A stretch of DNA of 19,436 bases. Source: Candidatus Omnitrophota bacterium. Its GTDB lineage: Bacteria > Omnitrophota > Gorgyraeia > Duberdicusellales > Duberdicusellaceae. The notes below the pieces were generated by a model, which saw only the letters and a list, made by a program, of their open reading frames with translations, ran no database searches and had not been told where the DNA came from. A program made the position numbers and the translations under genes. This document shows positions 1-5,436 of the stretch, piece by piece. The stretch is taken from contig WFRI01000043.1 of NCBI GenBank assembly GCA_015486615.1, positions 1 to 19,436 of the forward strand, in the 5' to 3' direction. Every line of letters starts with the position of its first letter. Positions within the stretch are counted from its first letter, which is position 1.

Positions 1-153
1 TCATTTTATCGATTCAATATTGGTATTCAGTTTATTTTATTTGATATTCTTTATTTCAACTGGATTTATAGAAAAAAGAGAAGAAAGCAGATAATAGAAA
101 TAATTGCGATAAATAACGGAAAGAGAAACAATCAACGGAATAAATGCATATAG
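1..153 (+). CDS. possible 3' end of a gene entering from the left edge
   Basis: The first frame is open from base 1 to a TAG at 151-153, giving 50 residues. They include a hydrophobic stretch rich in F, I, L and Y, then a strongly basic tail (RKKRRK). That could be the last membrane helix and cytoplasmic tail of a membrane protein cut by the window edge. The region is very AT-rich, so a 50-codon open frame may be chance. I recognise no family. Confidence 0.2.
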   Translation, partial: SFYRFNIGIQFILFDILYFNWIYRKKRRKQIIEIIAINNGKRNNQRNKCI

Positions 154-163
154 TGAGATTTAA

Positions 164-286
164 ATGTTTAAGTTTGCCTTTCAAAAATTTAGTGCTGAAA
201 CTCTTGGCATCTACAGCCTTGGTATGATACAAACGAAATTTATAAATATGATATGTGGTGTGTTTGAAGGGGAACCTCCATACTAA
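164..286 (+). CDS. possible 40-residue hypothetical protein
   Basis: An ATG at 164 opens a 40-codon frame ending in TAA at 284-286. The peptide begins MFKFAFQKFSAE and ends GVFEGEPPY. There is no good Shine-Dalgarno sequence; only a short GAG about 8 nt upstream. I recognise no domain. It lies just before the DUF4282-type gene on the same strand. The amino-acid mix looks more protein-like than most chance frames here, but the length is not convincing. Confidence 0.2.
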   Translation: MFKFAFQKFSAETLGIYSLGMIQTKFINMICGVFEGEPPY

Positions 287-346
287 ACAAGTGAACCCTT
301 CGCTTCAGAAAATGAAGGTTTGTGTAATTTTAGAGAAAGGAGTTAT

Positions 347-601
347 ATGAGAGACATTTTCTTTTTTGATTCAATGCTGACCCCAAAGATTATTACTTTT
401 GTTTATTGGTTACTGCTGCTATTTATTGTTGCTTCAGGAATTGGTTTAATGCTTGGAAATTATGGCAGGGTAACTCTCGAAAACTTCTTCATGGGGGTCG
501 GGATAATTATTGGTGGTGCAATAGGTATGAGAATTTTGTGCGAGTTGTTGATTGTACTTTTCAAAATCCATGAGAATATCAAAAAACTTACCGAGAAATA
601 A
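347..601 (+). CDS. small two-helix membrane protein, DUF4282 type
   Basis: The 84-residue protein has two predicted membrane helices, about residues 12-37 and 45-70. An N-terminal FFFDSMLTPKII segment precedes the first. The C-terminal motif RILCELLIVLFKIHENI closely resembles the DUF4282 family signature (R-I-x-C-E-L-L-I-V-L-F-x-I-x-E). The function of that family is unknown. The ATG at 347 is chosen because AGAAAGGAG at 334-342 lies just upstream; an in-frame TTG at 320 would add nine residues and place the ribosome site inside the gene. The neighbours are not informative: a small unknown frame upstream and an attC-like repeat directly after the stop. It may be a mobile or lineage-specific accessory gene. 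Confidence 0.78.
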   Translation: MRDIFFFDSMLTPKIITFVYWLLLLFIVASGIGLMLGNYGRVTLENFFMGVGIIIGGAIGMRILCELLIVLFKIHENIKKLTEK

Positions 602-689
602 GTATAACAGTATGAAGAATATACTAAGGTGGTAAAAGCACCGCTAATCCTGCATTGCTTTTTACCGCCGGTAATTTGTGGCGTTAGGC
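602..689 (+). repeat. inverted-repeat element resembling an integron attC site
   Basis: Directly after the stop of the small membrane protein, GTATAAC (602-608) faces GTTAGGC (683-689). The second fits the attC right core GTTRRRY exactly; the first fits the left core RYYYAAC with one mismatch. Between them is a 13-bp inverted repeat: 628-640 (GGTGGTAAAAGCA) against 656-669 (TGCTTTTTACCGCC), with one G-T wobble and one bulged T. A bulged base in one arm is typical of attC sites. The total of 88 nt is in the attC size range. Against this, the segments between the cores and the stem pair poorly and no integrase gene is present. Confidence 0.3.
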
Positions 690-711
690 TAATGAGCAAA
701 AAGAAGATAGC

Positions 712-908
712 ATGCAGGAAATGAGAAAAACAATGTTTAGTTTGGGAGCATTTTTGGTAATAGCTATTTTTCCCGGATTGTTTCTGACAGCATGTTCTCA
801 AGATGAAAGACCTTTAAAATATTCAACTATACAACCTTGATGTATGCGTCTGTTGAGAATCATCATGAAGTAGTGAGAGTTCTCGAGAGGGCAGGGGCGG
901 GGAGATAA
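712..908 (+). pseudogene. decayed lipoprotein with ankyrin repeat
   Basis: An ATG at 712 (or 721) opens a 42-codon frame to TGA at 838-840. Its N-terminus has basic residues, a hydrophobic core and the lipobox LTAC at residues 25-28, so it looks like a lipoprotein signal peptide with the lipidated Cys at 28, followed by SQDERPLKYSTIQ. In another frame, codons from about 837 read LMYASVENHHEVVRVLERAG, the core of an ankyrin repeat, ending in TAA at 906-908. Together they look like one secreted ankyrin-repeat lipoprotein that lost sequence and reading frame. The alternative is an intact 42-residue lipoprotein followed by a chance frame, but the ankyrin match is hard to dismiss. Confidence 0.5.
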
Positions 909-911
909 CAA

Positions 912-1016
912 ATTATTGAGATAGCCAGGTTAGCCAAAGTCCTATATTTGATACTGTTTTTGCTTTGCGGCCTCTACTTTATTTTATGGCGCAGCAGATT
1001 TGCTACGAATAAATAA
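912..1016 (+). CDS. possible short membrane peptide
   Basis: A frame open from just after the ankyrin remnant's stop to TAA at 1014-1016 encodes about 34 residues with one strongly hydrophobic segment (VLYLILFLLCGLYFILW) and a basic end (RSRFATNK), as in a single-pass membrane protein. GGGGAG at 899-904 could serve as a ribosome site, but the only nearby start codons are ATT (912, 915), so initiation is doubtful. It may be another relic of the same decayed locus. Confidence 0.2.
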   Translation: MIEIARLAKVLYLILFLLCGLYFILWRSRFATNK

Positions 1017-1106
1017 GATTATAAAGTGGGCTCTGCCAAAAAAATAATTGCTCTATATTTTTCTGCCTTACCAATCTAGAGCCCTTCAACTAAACCTAAA
1101 AAATCC

Positions 1107-1134
1107 TTGTTATAGGCTTAATATTTGTTATAAT
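1107..1134 (+). promoter_or_regulatory. sigma-70-like promoter
   Basis: TTGTTA (1107-1112) and a perfect TATAAT (1129-1134) are separated by 16 bp. No gene lies close behind, so the first clear products of a transcript would be the two tRNAs starting about 240 nt downstream. It could be the tRNA promoter with a long leader, or a chance match in AT-rich DNA. Confidence 0.4.
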
Positions 1135-1297
1135 TTATATTTAACCATAGTAGTAGGTAGTGTAGAGGGTATTTTTGTCTGATACAGGATTTTTTTGCCA
1201 TAGGAGGAGAAATAGTCTAAGAGATGTTATACCAGTGCTGGCTGGGGTAGTGTAAGCAGGCAGGGTATTTACGTAGTAAACAAGTTGTATGCGTTTT

Positions 1298-1345
1298 ATC
1301 CCATTAGAGATAAATCTCTAAACGGGGTGAGGTCTCTAACGGGAT
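1298..1345. repeat. three-armed inverted repeat with competing hairpins
   Basis: Arm A (1298-1310, ATCCCATTAGAGA) can pair with arm C (1333-1345, TCTCTAACGGGAT) at 12 of 13 positions. TTAGAGAT at 1304-1311 can instead form a perfect 8-bp hairpin with ATCTCTAA at 1314-1321 over a 2-nt loop. The copy at 1315-1328 (TCTCTAAACGGGGT) and arm C are near-identical direct repeats, so A can pair with either but not both. No U tract follows, so it is not a standard terminator. It ends 36 nt before the first tRNA. It is likely a degenerate palindromic repeat or a leader structure. Confidence 0.5.
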
Positions 1346-1381
1346 TTATGATAAAATCGTTATTTTTGAAAACGAAACTTT

Positions 1382-1455
1382 GGGCCCGTAGCTCAGTCGG
1401 TTAGAGCAGTTGACTCATAATCAATTGGTCCGGGGTTCGAGTCCCTGCGGGCCCA
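1382..1455 (+). tRNA. tRNA with CAU anticodon (elongator Met or Ile2)
   Basis: A complete 74-nt cloverleaf. The acceptor stem GGGCCCG pairs with CGGGCCC, the D-arm is GCTC/GAGC, the anticodon stem is GTTGA/TCAAT with loop CTCATAA (anticodon CAT), and the T-arm CGGGG/CCCTG has loop TTCGAGT. The discriminator is A1455 and no CCA is encoded. A paired G1-C72 and the lack of three G-C pairs in the anticodon stem exclude initiator tRNA. Elongator Met and lysidine-modified Ile2 cannot be told apart reliably by eye; the TTGGTC variable-region context slightly recalls Ile2. Confidence 0.93.
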
Positions 1456-1481
1456 GATAAATTTGAAAATCTGTTATTCTC

Positions 1482-1555
1482 GGGCAATTAGCTCAGCTGG
1501 TTAGAGCGTCCCGTTCACATCGGGAAGGCCGGCCGTTCGAATCGGCCATTGCCCA
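1482..1555 (+). tRNA. tRNA-Val (CAC)
   Basis: A complete 74-nt cloverleaf 26 nt after the first tRNA, probably cotranscribed with it. The acceptor GGGCAAT pairs with ATTGCCC. The anticodon stem TCCCG/CGGGA carries loop TTCACAT (anticodon CAC, decoding GUG valine codons). The T-arm GGCCG/CGGCC has loop TTCGAAT. The discriminator is A and CCA is not encoded, so both tRNAs need the CCA-adding enzyme. Confidence 0.95.
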
Positions 1556-1591
1556 GTTAAGGAAAACTAATCCGGTTGATTAGAGGCATGT

Positions 1592-2314
1592 ATGGATTTA
1601 AAAAAAGAGATACAAAAACTCATAGAACTTCAGGAAATAGACGGCAAAATTATTTCTTGTAAGAAAGACAGGGATTTTACTAAACCGCAGTTAATCGCAG
1701 AAATTACCGCTGCTTTTGAAGAGAAGAGAAATATTACCAGGCAGGCAGAGGAAGAGTTAAAAAATCTTCAGATTATTAAAAAACAAAAGGAATTGGACCT
1801 CCAGACTAAGGAGGAAGCGATAAAAAAAAACCAAGCGCAGTTATTTCAATTAAAGACTAATCAGGAGTACCAGGCCAAGATTAAAGAAATAAATTCTTTA
1901 AAAGCGGATGTTTCTGTAAAAGAGGAGGAAATCCTGCAGGTTATGGAGGATATTGATGCTGCGGTGAAGAAACTGGAGGAGAGAAAATCTTTAGTCAGCC
2001 GGCAGGAGGTTGAGTTTAAGCAGGAAAAAAGCAAGATTGAAGAAGAGATAAAACAGGTAGAAGCAGAAATTAACCATTTGCAGGGCAAAAGAGATATTTT
2101 GGCTAAAGAAATAGAGCCTGACCTCTTGCAAAAATACGAATATCTTTTAGAAAACAGGTCAGGTTTGGCAATTGTAGGAGTGAAATCCGGAGTATGCCAG
2201 GGTTGTTATATGAGTGTTACTGATGAGGTGATTAACCAGATGAAGCTTTACAAAGAAGTTATGACCTGCCCTATGTGTGCAAGGATGATTTACCCTCAGG
2301 AAGATTTTAGTTGA
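1592..2314 (+). CDS. coiled-coil protein with C-terminal C4 zinc ribbon (CT398/HP0958-like)
   Basis: The 240-residue protein is mostly a long, charged, heptad-rich helix (about residues 5-185, rich in E, K, Q and L), followed by a small C4 zinc ribbon: C202-x2-C205 and C226-x2-C229. This is the architecture of the CT398/HP0958 family. HP0958 of Helicobacter assists RpoN and flagellar assembly, and chlamydial CT398 binds RpoN and secretion components. In most bacteria the role is unknown, and no sigma-54 or flagellar gene is near. The start at 1592 has GAGG at 1583-1586. The ribonuclease H gene begins 4 nt after the stop, a pairing that suggests one transcription unit. Likely cytoplasmic. Confidence 0.85.
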   Translation: MDLKKEIQKLIELQEIDGKIISCKKDRDFTKPQLIAEITAAFEEKRNITRQAEEELKNLQIIKKQKELDLQTKEEAIKKNQAQLFQLKTNQEYQAKIKEINSLKADVSVKEEEILQVMEDIDAAVKKLEERKSLVSRQEVEFKQEKSKIEEEIKQVEAEINHLQGKRDILAKEIEPDLLQKYEYLLENRSGLAIVGVKSGVCQGCYMSVTDEVINQMKLYKEVMTCPMCARMIYPQEDFS

Positions 2315-2318
2315 GGTT

Positions 2319-2750
2319 ATGGTAAAAGTTTTTGCTGACGGCTGTTCTTTGGGAAATCCTGGCAAAGCAGGCGTGGGTATTGCGGTATTTGAAGCCGGCC
2401 AAAAAGTCAAAGAACTTTCTTTTTATATCGGTGAAGCGACTAACAATGTTGCTGAGTATTTTGCTCTGATTTTGTCTCTTATTGAATGTTTAGCAGGAAG
2501 GTATAGGAGAGCAAATATCTATATGGACAGCAAGCTGGTGGTTGAACAAATAAACGGCGGTTTTAAGGTTAAAAATAAGAATCTTTATGGTTTGAATCTC
2601 CTGGCGAGACATCTTATTTCGTCGTTGGATAAAGTAAACTTGTCTTTCATTCGAAGAGAAGGCAATAAATTGGCTGATTCATTGGCTAAAAAAGGCGCTA
2701 AGAAGGGAAATTTTACCAACAGGATTTTTCTGCCGGAAATTAACAAATAA
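2319..2750 (+). CDS. rnhA: ribonuclease H (type I fold)
   Basis: The 143-residue enzyme would degrade the RNA strand of RNA-DNA hybrids (primers, R-loops) using two metal ions. The four catalytic carboxylates are visible: D7 in VFADG, E46 in NVAEY, D70 in YMDSK and D120 in KLADSLA. GNPGKAGVG at residues 12-20 is the usual glycine-rich hairpin. It is compact and lacks an N-terminal hybrid-binding domain. The upstream stop codon forms part of TTGAGG, which acts as its ribosome site 4 nt ahead. It most resembles the short RNase HI-like proteins of Gram-positive bacteria and archaea; the exact subgroup is not certain. Confidence 0.88.
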   Translation: MVKVFADGCSLGNPGKAGVGIAVFEAGQKVKELSFYIGEATNNVAEYFALILSLIECLAGRYRRANIYMDSKLVVEQINGGFKVKNKNLYGLNLLARHLISSLDKVNLSFIRREGNKLADSLAKKGAKKGNFTNRIFLPEINK

Positions 2751-2869
2751 AGCAATAGGCAAAGGCATTTTGGTTTAGTCTTTATAAAAGTCTTTGGGGC
2801 GGAATTTTTATACAATTACAGAAGTTTTGCTTTGTGGCAAAAGTATTGTGAAAGGGAGGGAAATAAATA

Positions 2870-2899
2870 TTGATTGTCAACATAGGAGGTAAGAAATGA
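2870..2899 (+). CDS. possible 9-codon leader overlapping the yebC start
   Basis: GGGAGGG at 2854-2860 is followed after 9 nt by TTG ATT GTC ..., which reads LIVNIGGKK and stops at TGA 2897-2899. The stop overlaps the yebC ATG (2896-2898). The second ribosome site, AGGAGGT at 2884-2890, lies inside it. The arrangement would couple a mini-frame to yebC translation, but the first Shine-Dalgarno could equally be accidental. Confidence 0.2.
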   Translation: MIVNIGGKK

Positions 2900-3651
2900 G
2901 TGGCCATTCAAAATGGGCAAGCATTAAGCATAAGAAAGCGGCCCAGGATGCTAAAAGAGGAAAAATATTTACCAAGTTAATCCGGGAGCTTACAGTTGCG
3001 GCCAGGGAAGGCGGGGGAAATCCAGATACTAATCCTCGTTTAAGAACTGCTATAGACAGAGCGAAATCTGCTAATATGCCTACGGATAATATAGAGAAGG
3101 CGATTAAGCGCGGCACAGGAGAGTTAGAGGGAGTGACTTACGAAACTTGTTTTTTCGAAGGCTATGGCCCGGGAGGGATTGCAATTATGGTTGAGGCTTT
3201 GACTGATAATAAAAACCGGACTTCTGCCGAGATAAGGAATATATTTTCTAAAAAAGGCGGCAATATGGCTGGCTCGGGAAGTGTATCCTGGATATTCTCT
3301 AAAAAAGGCTATATTTTGATTAAAAAAGATAGAATATCAGAAGATGACCTTTTATCTATTGTTTTAGATGCTGGAGCCGAAGATGTTAAAACGGAAGACG
3401 AGAATTTTGAAGTGATTACTGATCCTAAAGATTTTGAAAATGTAAAGGAGGCTTTGAGAAAAGGCAATATAGAAATGGAAACTGCTGATATTACTATGAT
3501 TCCGTCTTCTACAGTAAAAGTTGTTGGCAGTGAAGCCAAGCAGGTTTTGGCTTTGGTGGAGGCTTTAGAGGATCACGACGATACCCAGAATGTTTATGCT
3601 AATTTTGATATTCCGGACTCAGTAATGGATGACCTTGCAGAGGATATATGA
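2896..3651 (+). CDS. yebC: YebC/PmpR family protein (TACO1 homologue)
   Basis: The 251-residue protein starts MSGHSKWASIKHKKAAQDAKRG, the family hallmark. It continues with a helical first domain (to about residue 75, ending DNIEKAIKRG) and the GYGPGGIA segment at about residues 90-97, and is full length. The family was long annotated as transcriptional regulators; more recent work links YebC/TACO1 proteins to relief of ribosome stalling, notably at proline-rich stretches. A perfect AGGAGGT 5 nt before the ATG sets the start. Its place just upstream of ruvC is a widespread bacterial arrangement (yebC-ruvC-ruvA). Some 145 nt separate it from rnhA, so it may have its own promoter. Confidence 0.97.
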   Translation: MSGHSKWASIKHKKAAQDAKRGKIFTKLIRELTVAAREGGGNPDTNPRLRTAIDRAKSANMPTDNIEKAIKRGTGELEGVTYETCFFEGYGPGGIAIMVEALTDNKNRTSAEIRNIFSKKGGNMAGSGSVSWIFSKKGYILIKKDRISEDDLLSIVLDAGAEDVKTEDENFEVITDPKDFENVKEALRKGNIEMETADITMIPSSTVKVVGSEAKQVLALVEALEDHDDTQNVYANFDIPDSVMDDLAEDI

Positions 3652-3669
3652 TGCTGAATATATATTTGT

Positions 3670-4149
3670 ATGAACATTTTAGGCATTGACCCGGGACTAA
3701 GAATTACCGGATGTGCAGGCATCCGTTATAAATTCAATGGCCCTTTAGAGATAGTCCTTCTGCAGGAATTGAAGACTCAAAGTAAAAGCCCTCTTTCTTT
3801 GAGAATTGCTGAAATATACCAAGGCGTAAGTAATATTCTTCAAAGACTTCGTCCGGAAGTAGTGGTTTTGGAAAAAATATATTCGCATTACCGTCATCCT
3901 GCTACTTCTGCATTGCTGGGACATGTCCGGGGCGTGATTGTGCTGGCGGCAGAACTTGCCGGGGTTGATATAATAGAAATTCCCCCGACAGTCTTGAAGA
4001 AAGCAGTAACCGGCAGGGGGCATTCTTCCAAAGAGCAGGTTAAAATGATGGTTAGTTATTTTGCCGGGTTTAAGAGAAATCTTAAATCAGAACATCTGTC
4101 AGATGCTTTGGGCCTGGCTATTGCTTTCATTCACAGAATAAAAAAATGA
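3670..4149 (+). CDS. ruvC: Holliday junction resolvase RuvC
   Basis: The 159-residue endonuclease cuts four-way DNA junctions left by homologous recombination, acting as a dimer with RuvAB. The RNase H-like fold begins MNILGIDPGLRITG. The metal-binding set reads D7, E68 (VVLEKIY), H142 and D145 (SEHLSDALGLA). A histidine in the third position matches the Thermus-type tetrad rather than the all-acidic E. coli one. The ATG is fixed by the DPG motif; no Shine-Dalgarno is visible in the 18 nt after yebC, so translation may depend on the upstream gene. Its end overlaps ruvA by 4 nt (ATGA). It is slightly shorter than the E. coli protein (173). Confidence 0.96.
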   Translation: MNILGIDPGLRITGCAGIRYKFNGPLEIVLLQELKTQSKSPLSLRIAEIYQGVSNILQRLRPEVVVLEKIYSHYRHPATSALLGHVRGVIVLAAELAGVDIIEIPPTVLKKAVTGRGHSSKEQVKMMVSYFAGFKRNLKSEHLSDALGLAIAFIHRIKK

Positions 4150-4769
4150 TTGTCCGGTTAAAAGGCAGATGCAGTAAAAAGTCTGGCGATAAAGTATATC
4201 TGGATATTGGCTGCTTTACTTATGAAGTGCTTGTCCCTTATACAGTGTCTTTGAGAATAAGAGTCAAAGAAGATATAGAATTATTTATTTACCATTATTT
4301 TCAGAGCGACAACAATAAGAGCTTTCCGGTATTTATTGGTTTTTTGAATGAATTGGAAAAGGAGTTTTTTGAAAAATTTATCAGCGTTTCCGGTATAGGG
4401 CCTAAAGCAGCAGTAAGGGCGATAAATAAGTCCATATCGGATATAGCCCTGGCAATAGACAATGCTGATTTAGGGTTTTTAAAATCCTTGCCGGGAGTAG
4501 GCTTGCAGAGGGCAAAGAATATTGTTGCTGCCCTGCAGGGGAAAATGGGTAGATTTGTGCTGATTAAGGATAAAGATTCTTTTCAGGAAACTTCCTTGAG
4601 CCGGCAGGATTTAAAGAATAATTTAGCAGAAGATGCTTTAAAAATTCTGCTGAGCCTGCAGTACAGCCGCAAAGAGGCACGAAGTATGGTTAAAAAAACT
4701 TTAGAAGCCAATCCTGCTATCAGCAGTGTAGAAGATTTGCTTACAGAGATATACAGGAGCGTTAAGTGA
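4146..4769 (+). CDS. ruvA: Holliday junction DNA-binding protein RuvA
   Basis: The 207-residue protein forms the tetramer that holds the Holliday junction flat and recruits the RuvB motor. It shows an N-terminal OB-fold (residues 1-65) and then two helix-hairpin-helix motifs, VSGIGPKAA (about 79-87) and LPGVGLQRAKNIVAAL (about 114-129). A flexible linker and a small C-terminal domain (about 155-207, with EDALKILLSLQYSRKEA), which contacts RuvB, complete it. The start overlaps the ruvC stop as ATGA, indicating coupled translation. The usual next gene, ruvB, is missing here: 115 nt of AT-rich spacer follow, then scpB. Confidence 0.96.
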   Translation: MIVRLKGRCSKKSGDKVYLDIGCFTYEVLVPYTVSLRIRVKEDIELFIYHYFQSDNNKSFPVFIGFLNELEKEFFEKFISVSGIGPKAAVRAINKSISDIALAIDNADLGFLKSLPGVGLQRAKNIVAALQGKMGRFVLIKDKDSFQETSLSRQDLKNNLAEDALKILLSLQYSRKEARSMVKKTLEANPAISSVEDLLTEIYRSVK

Positions 4770-4884
4770 GAAGTTGGTAAGTTAGTAGATTAATAGGTTT
4801 ATAGGTTATTGTATCTTGGTTATTGGTTATTTTGTCATAATTTTACATTTTGATATTTGATTTTAGTTTTTAATATTAGGGTAA
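4770..4884. repeat. T/G-rich intergenic spacer with TTGGTTATT micro-repeats
   Basis: This 115-nt spacer between ruvA and scpB is low-complexity sequence built from variations of AGGTTTATAGGTTATTG. It includes two overlapping TTGGTTATT copies (4816-4824 and 4823-4831). There is no hairpin or terminator. The same 11-mer, TTGGTTATTTT, recurs in the spacer before glgA (17540-17550). The last bases, TTAGGG at 4875-4880, could serve scpB. Confidence 0.45.
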
Positions 4885-5436
4885 ATGGAACTTAGGGCTG
4901 TATTAGAGTCTATATTATTTGTTAATGAAAAACCTATTCCTGCAGAAGAGTTTTCCCGGGTTTTAGGCAAGGGGAAAAAAGAGATTGTTGGGGTTTTGGA
5001 ACAATTATCCCGGGAATACCAGCAGCGCAAAAGCGGAATTTGCGTAGTGAAAGTTGCCGGAGGTTATCAGATGTGCAGCTCTCCGGATAATGCTGAATGG
5101 GTAAAAAAGTTTTATAAGGATAAATTCAGGCAGAGATTGAGCAATGCTGCACTGGAAACATTGGCAATTGTTGCTTATAAGCAGCCGGTTACTAAATTGG
5201 AAATAGAGGCTATTCGGGGAGTTAATGCTGATGGTGTTGTAAAAAACCTTTTGAATATAGGGGTTATTAAAATTGCCGGCAGGAAAAAAGTTGTGGGCCG
5301 GCCGTTAATGTATGGGACTACCCGGCAGTTCTTGGAATATTTTGGGCTTAATTCTTTGGACGAACTTCCTAAGATAGATATCCTTAAGAAGGAGGAAATA
5401 AGAAATGGATTTAAAGAAGATAAGGAAGAAAATTGA
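4885..5436 (+). CDS. scpB: segregation and condensation protein B
   Basis: The 183-residue protein is the winged-helix subunit that, with ScpA, completes the bacterial SMC condensin ring and helps fold and segregate the chromosome. Two winged-helix domains are visible: residues 1-80 (LRAVLESILFVNEKPI ... GGYQMCSSPDN) and 85-165, the second with the signature LSNAALETLAIVAYKQPVTKLEIE and a later GRKKVVGRPLMYGTT. This is a normal family length. scpA is not in the window, although it often neighbours scpB. The last 32 nt overlap the start of the chorismate mutase gene, whose ribosome site lies inside scpB. Confidence 0.96.
   Translation: MELRAVLESILFVNEKPIPAEEFSRVLGKGKKEIVGVLEQLSREYQQRKSGICVVKVAGGYQMCSSPDNAEWVKKFYKDKFRQRLSNAALETLAIVAYKQPVTKLEIEAIRGVNADGVVKNLLNIGVIKIAGRKKVVGRPLMYGTTRQFLEYFGLNSLDELPKIDILKKEEIRNGFKEDKEEN

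Larger units (their letters stand above)
1017..1381. other. gene-poor stretch before the tRNA genes
   Basis: No convincing coding sequence is visible on either strand in these 365 bases. They hold a promoter-like sequence at 1107-1134 and a three-armed inverted repeat at 1298-1345. A strong Shine-Dalgarno-like AGGAGGAG at 1202-1209 is followed only by an eight-codon frame (ATG at 1224), too far away to be a good match. GGGCTCT (1028-1034) can pair with AGAGCCC (1078-1084) over a 43-nt loop, without a U tract. Otherwise it looks like decayed or non-coding sequence. Confidence 0.4.

Noticed and set aside
460..801. 113-codon minus-strand frame
   Set aside because: It runs antisense across the DUF4282-type gene, the attC-like repeat and the lipoprotein signal, with no ribosome site or recognisable domain.
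1028..1084. GGGCTCT ... AGAGCCC inverted repeat
   Set aside because: Only 7 bp with a 43-nt loop and no U tract; expected by chance in this much sequence.
1224..1250. Eight-codon frame after a strong AGGAGGAG
   Set aside because: The ribosome site is about 14 nt from the ATG and no gene follows that could be controlled by it.
1347..1355. TATGATAAA as a -10 box for the tRNAs
   Set aside because: No acceptable -35 box lies 15-19 bp upstream; the region there is the inverted repeat.
2825..2842. TTTTGC/GCAAAA hairpin upstream of yebC as a terminator for rnhA
   Set aside because: Stem of 6 bp with only two GC pairs and no following T run.
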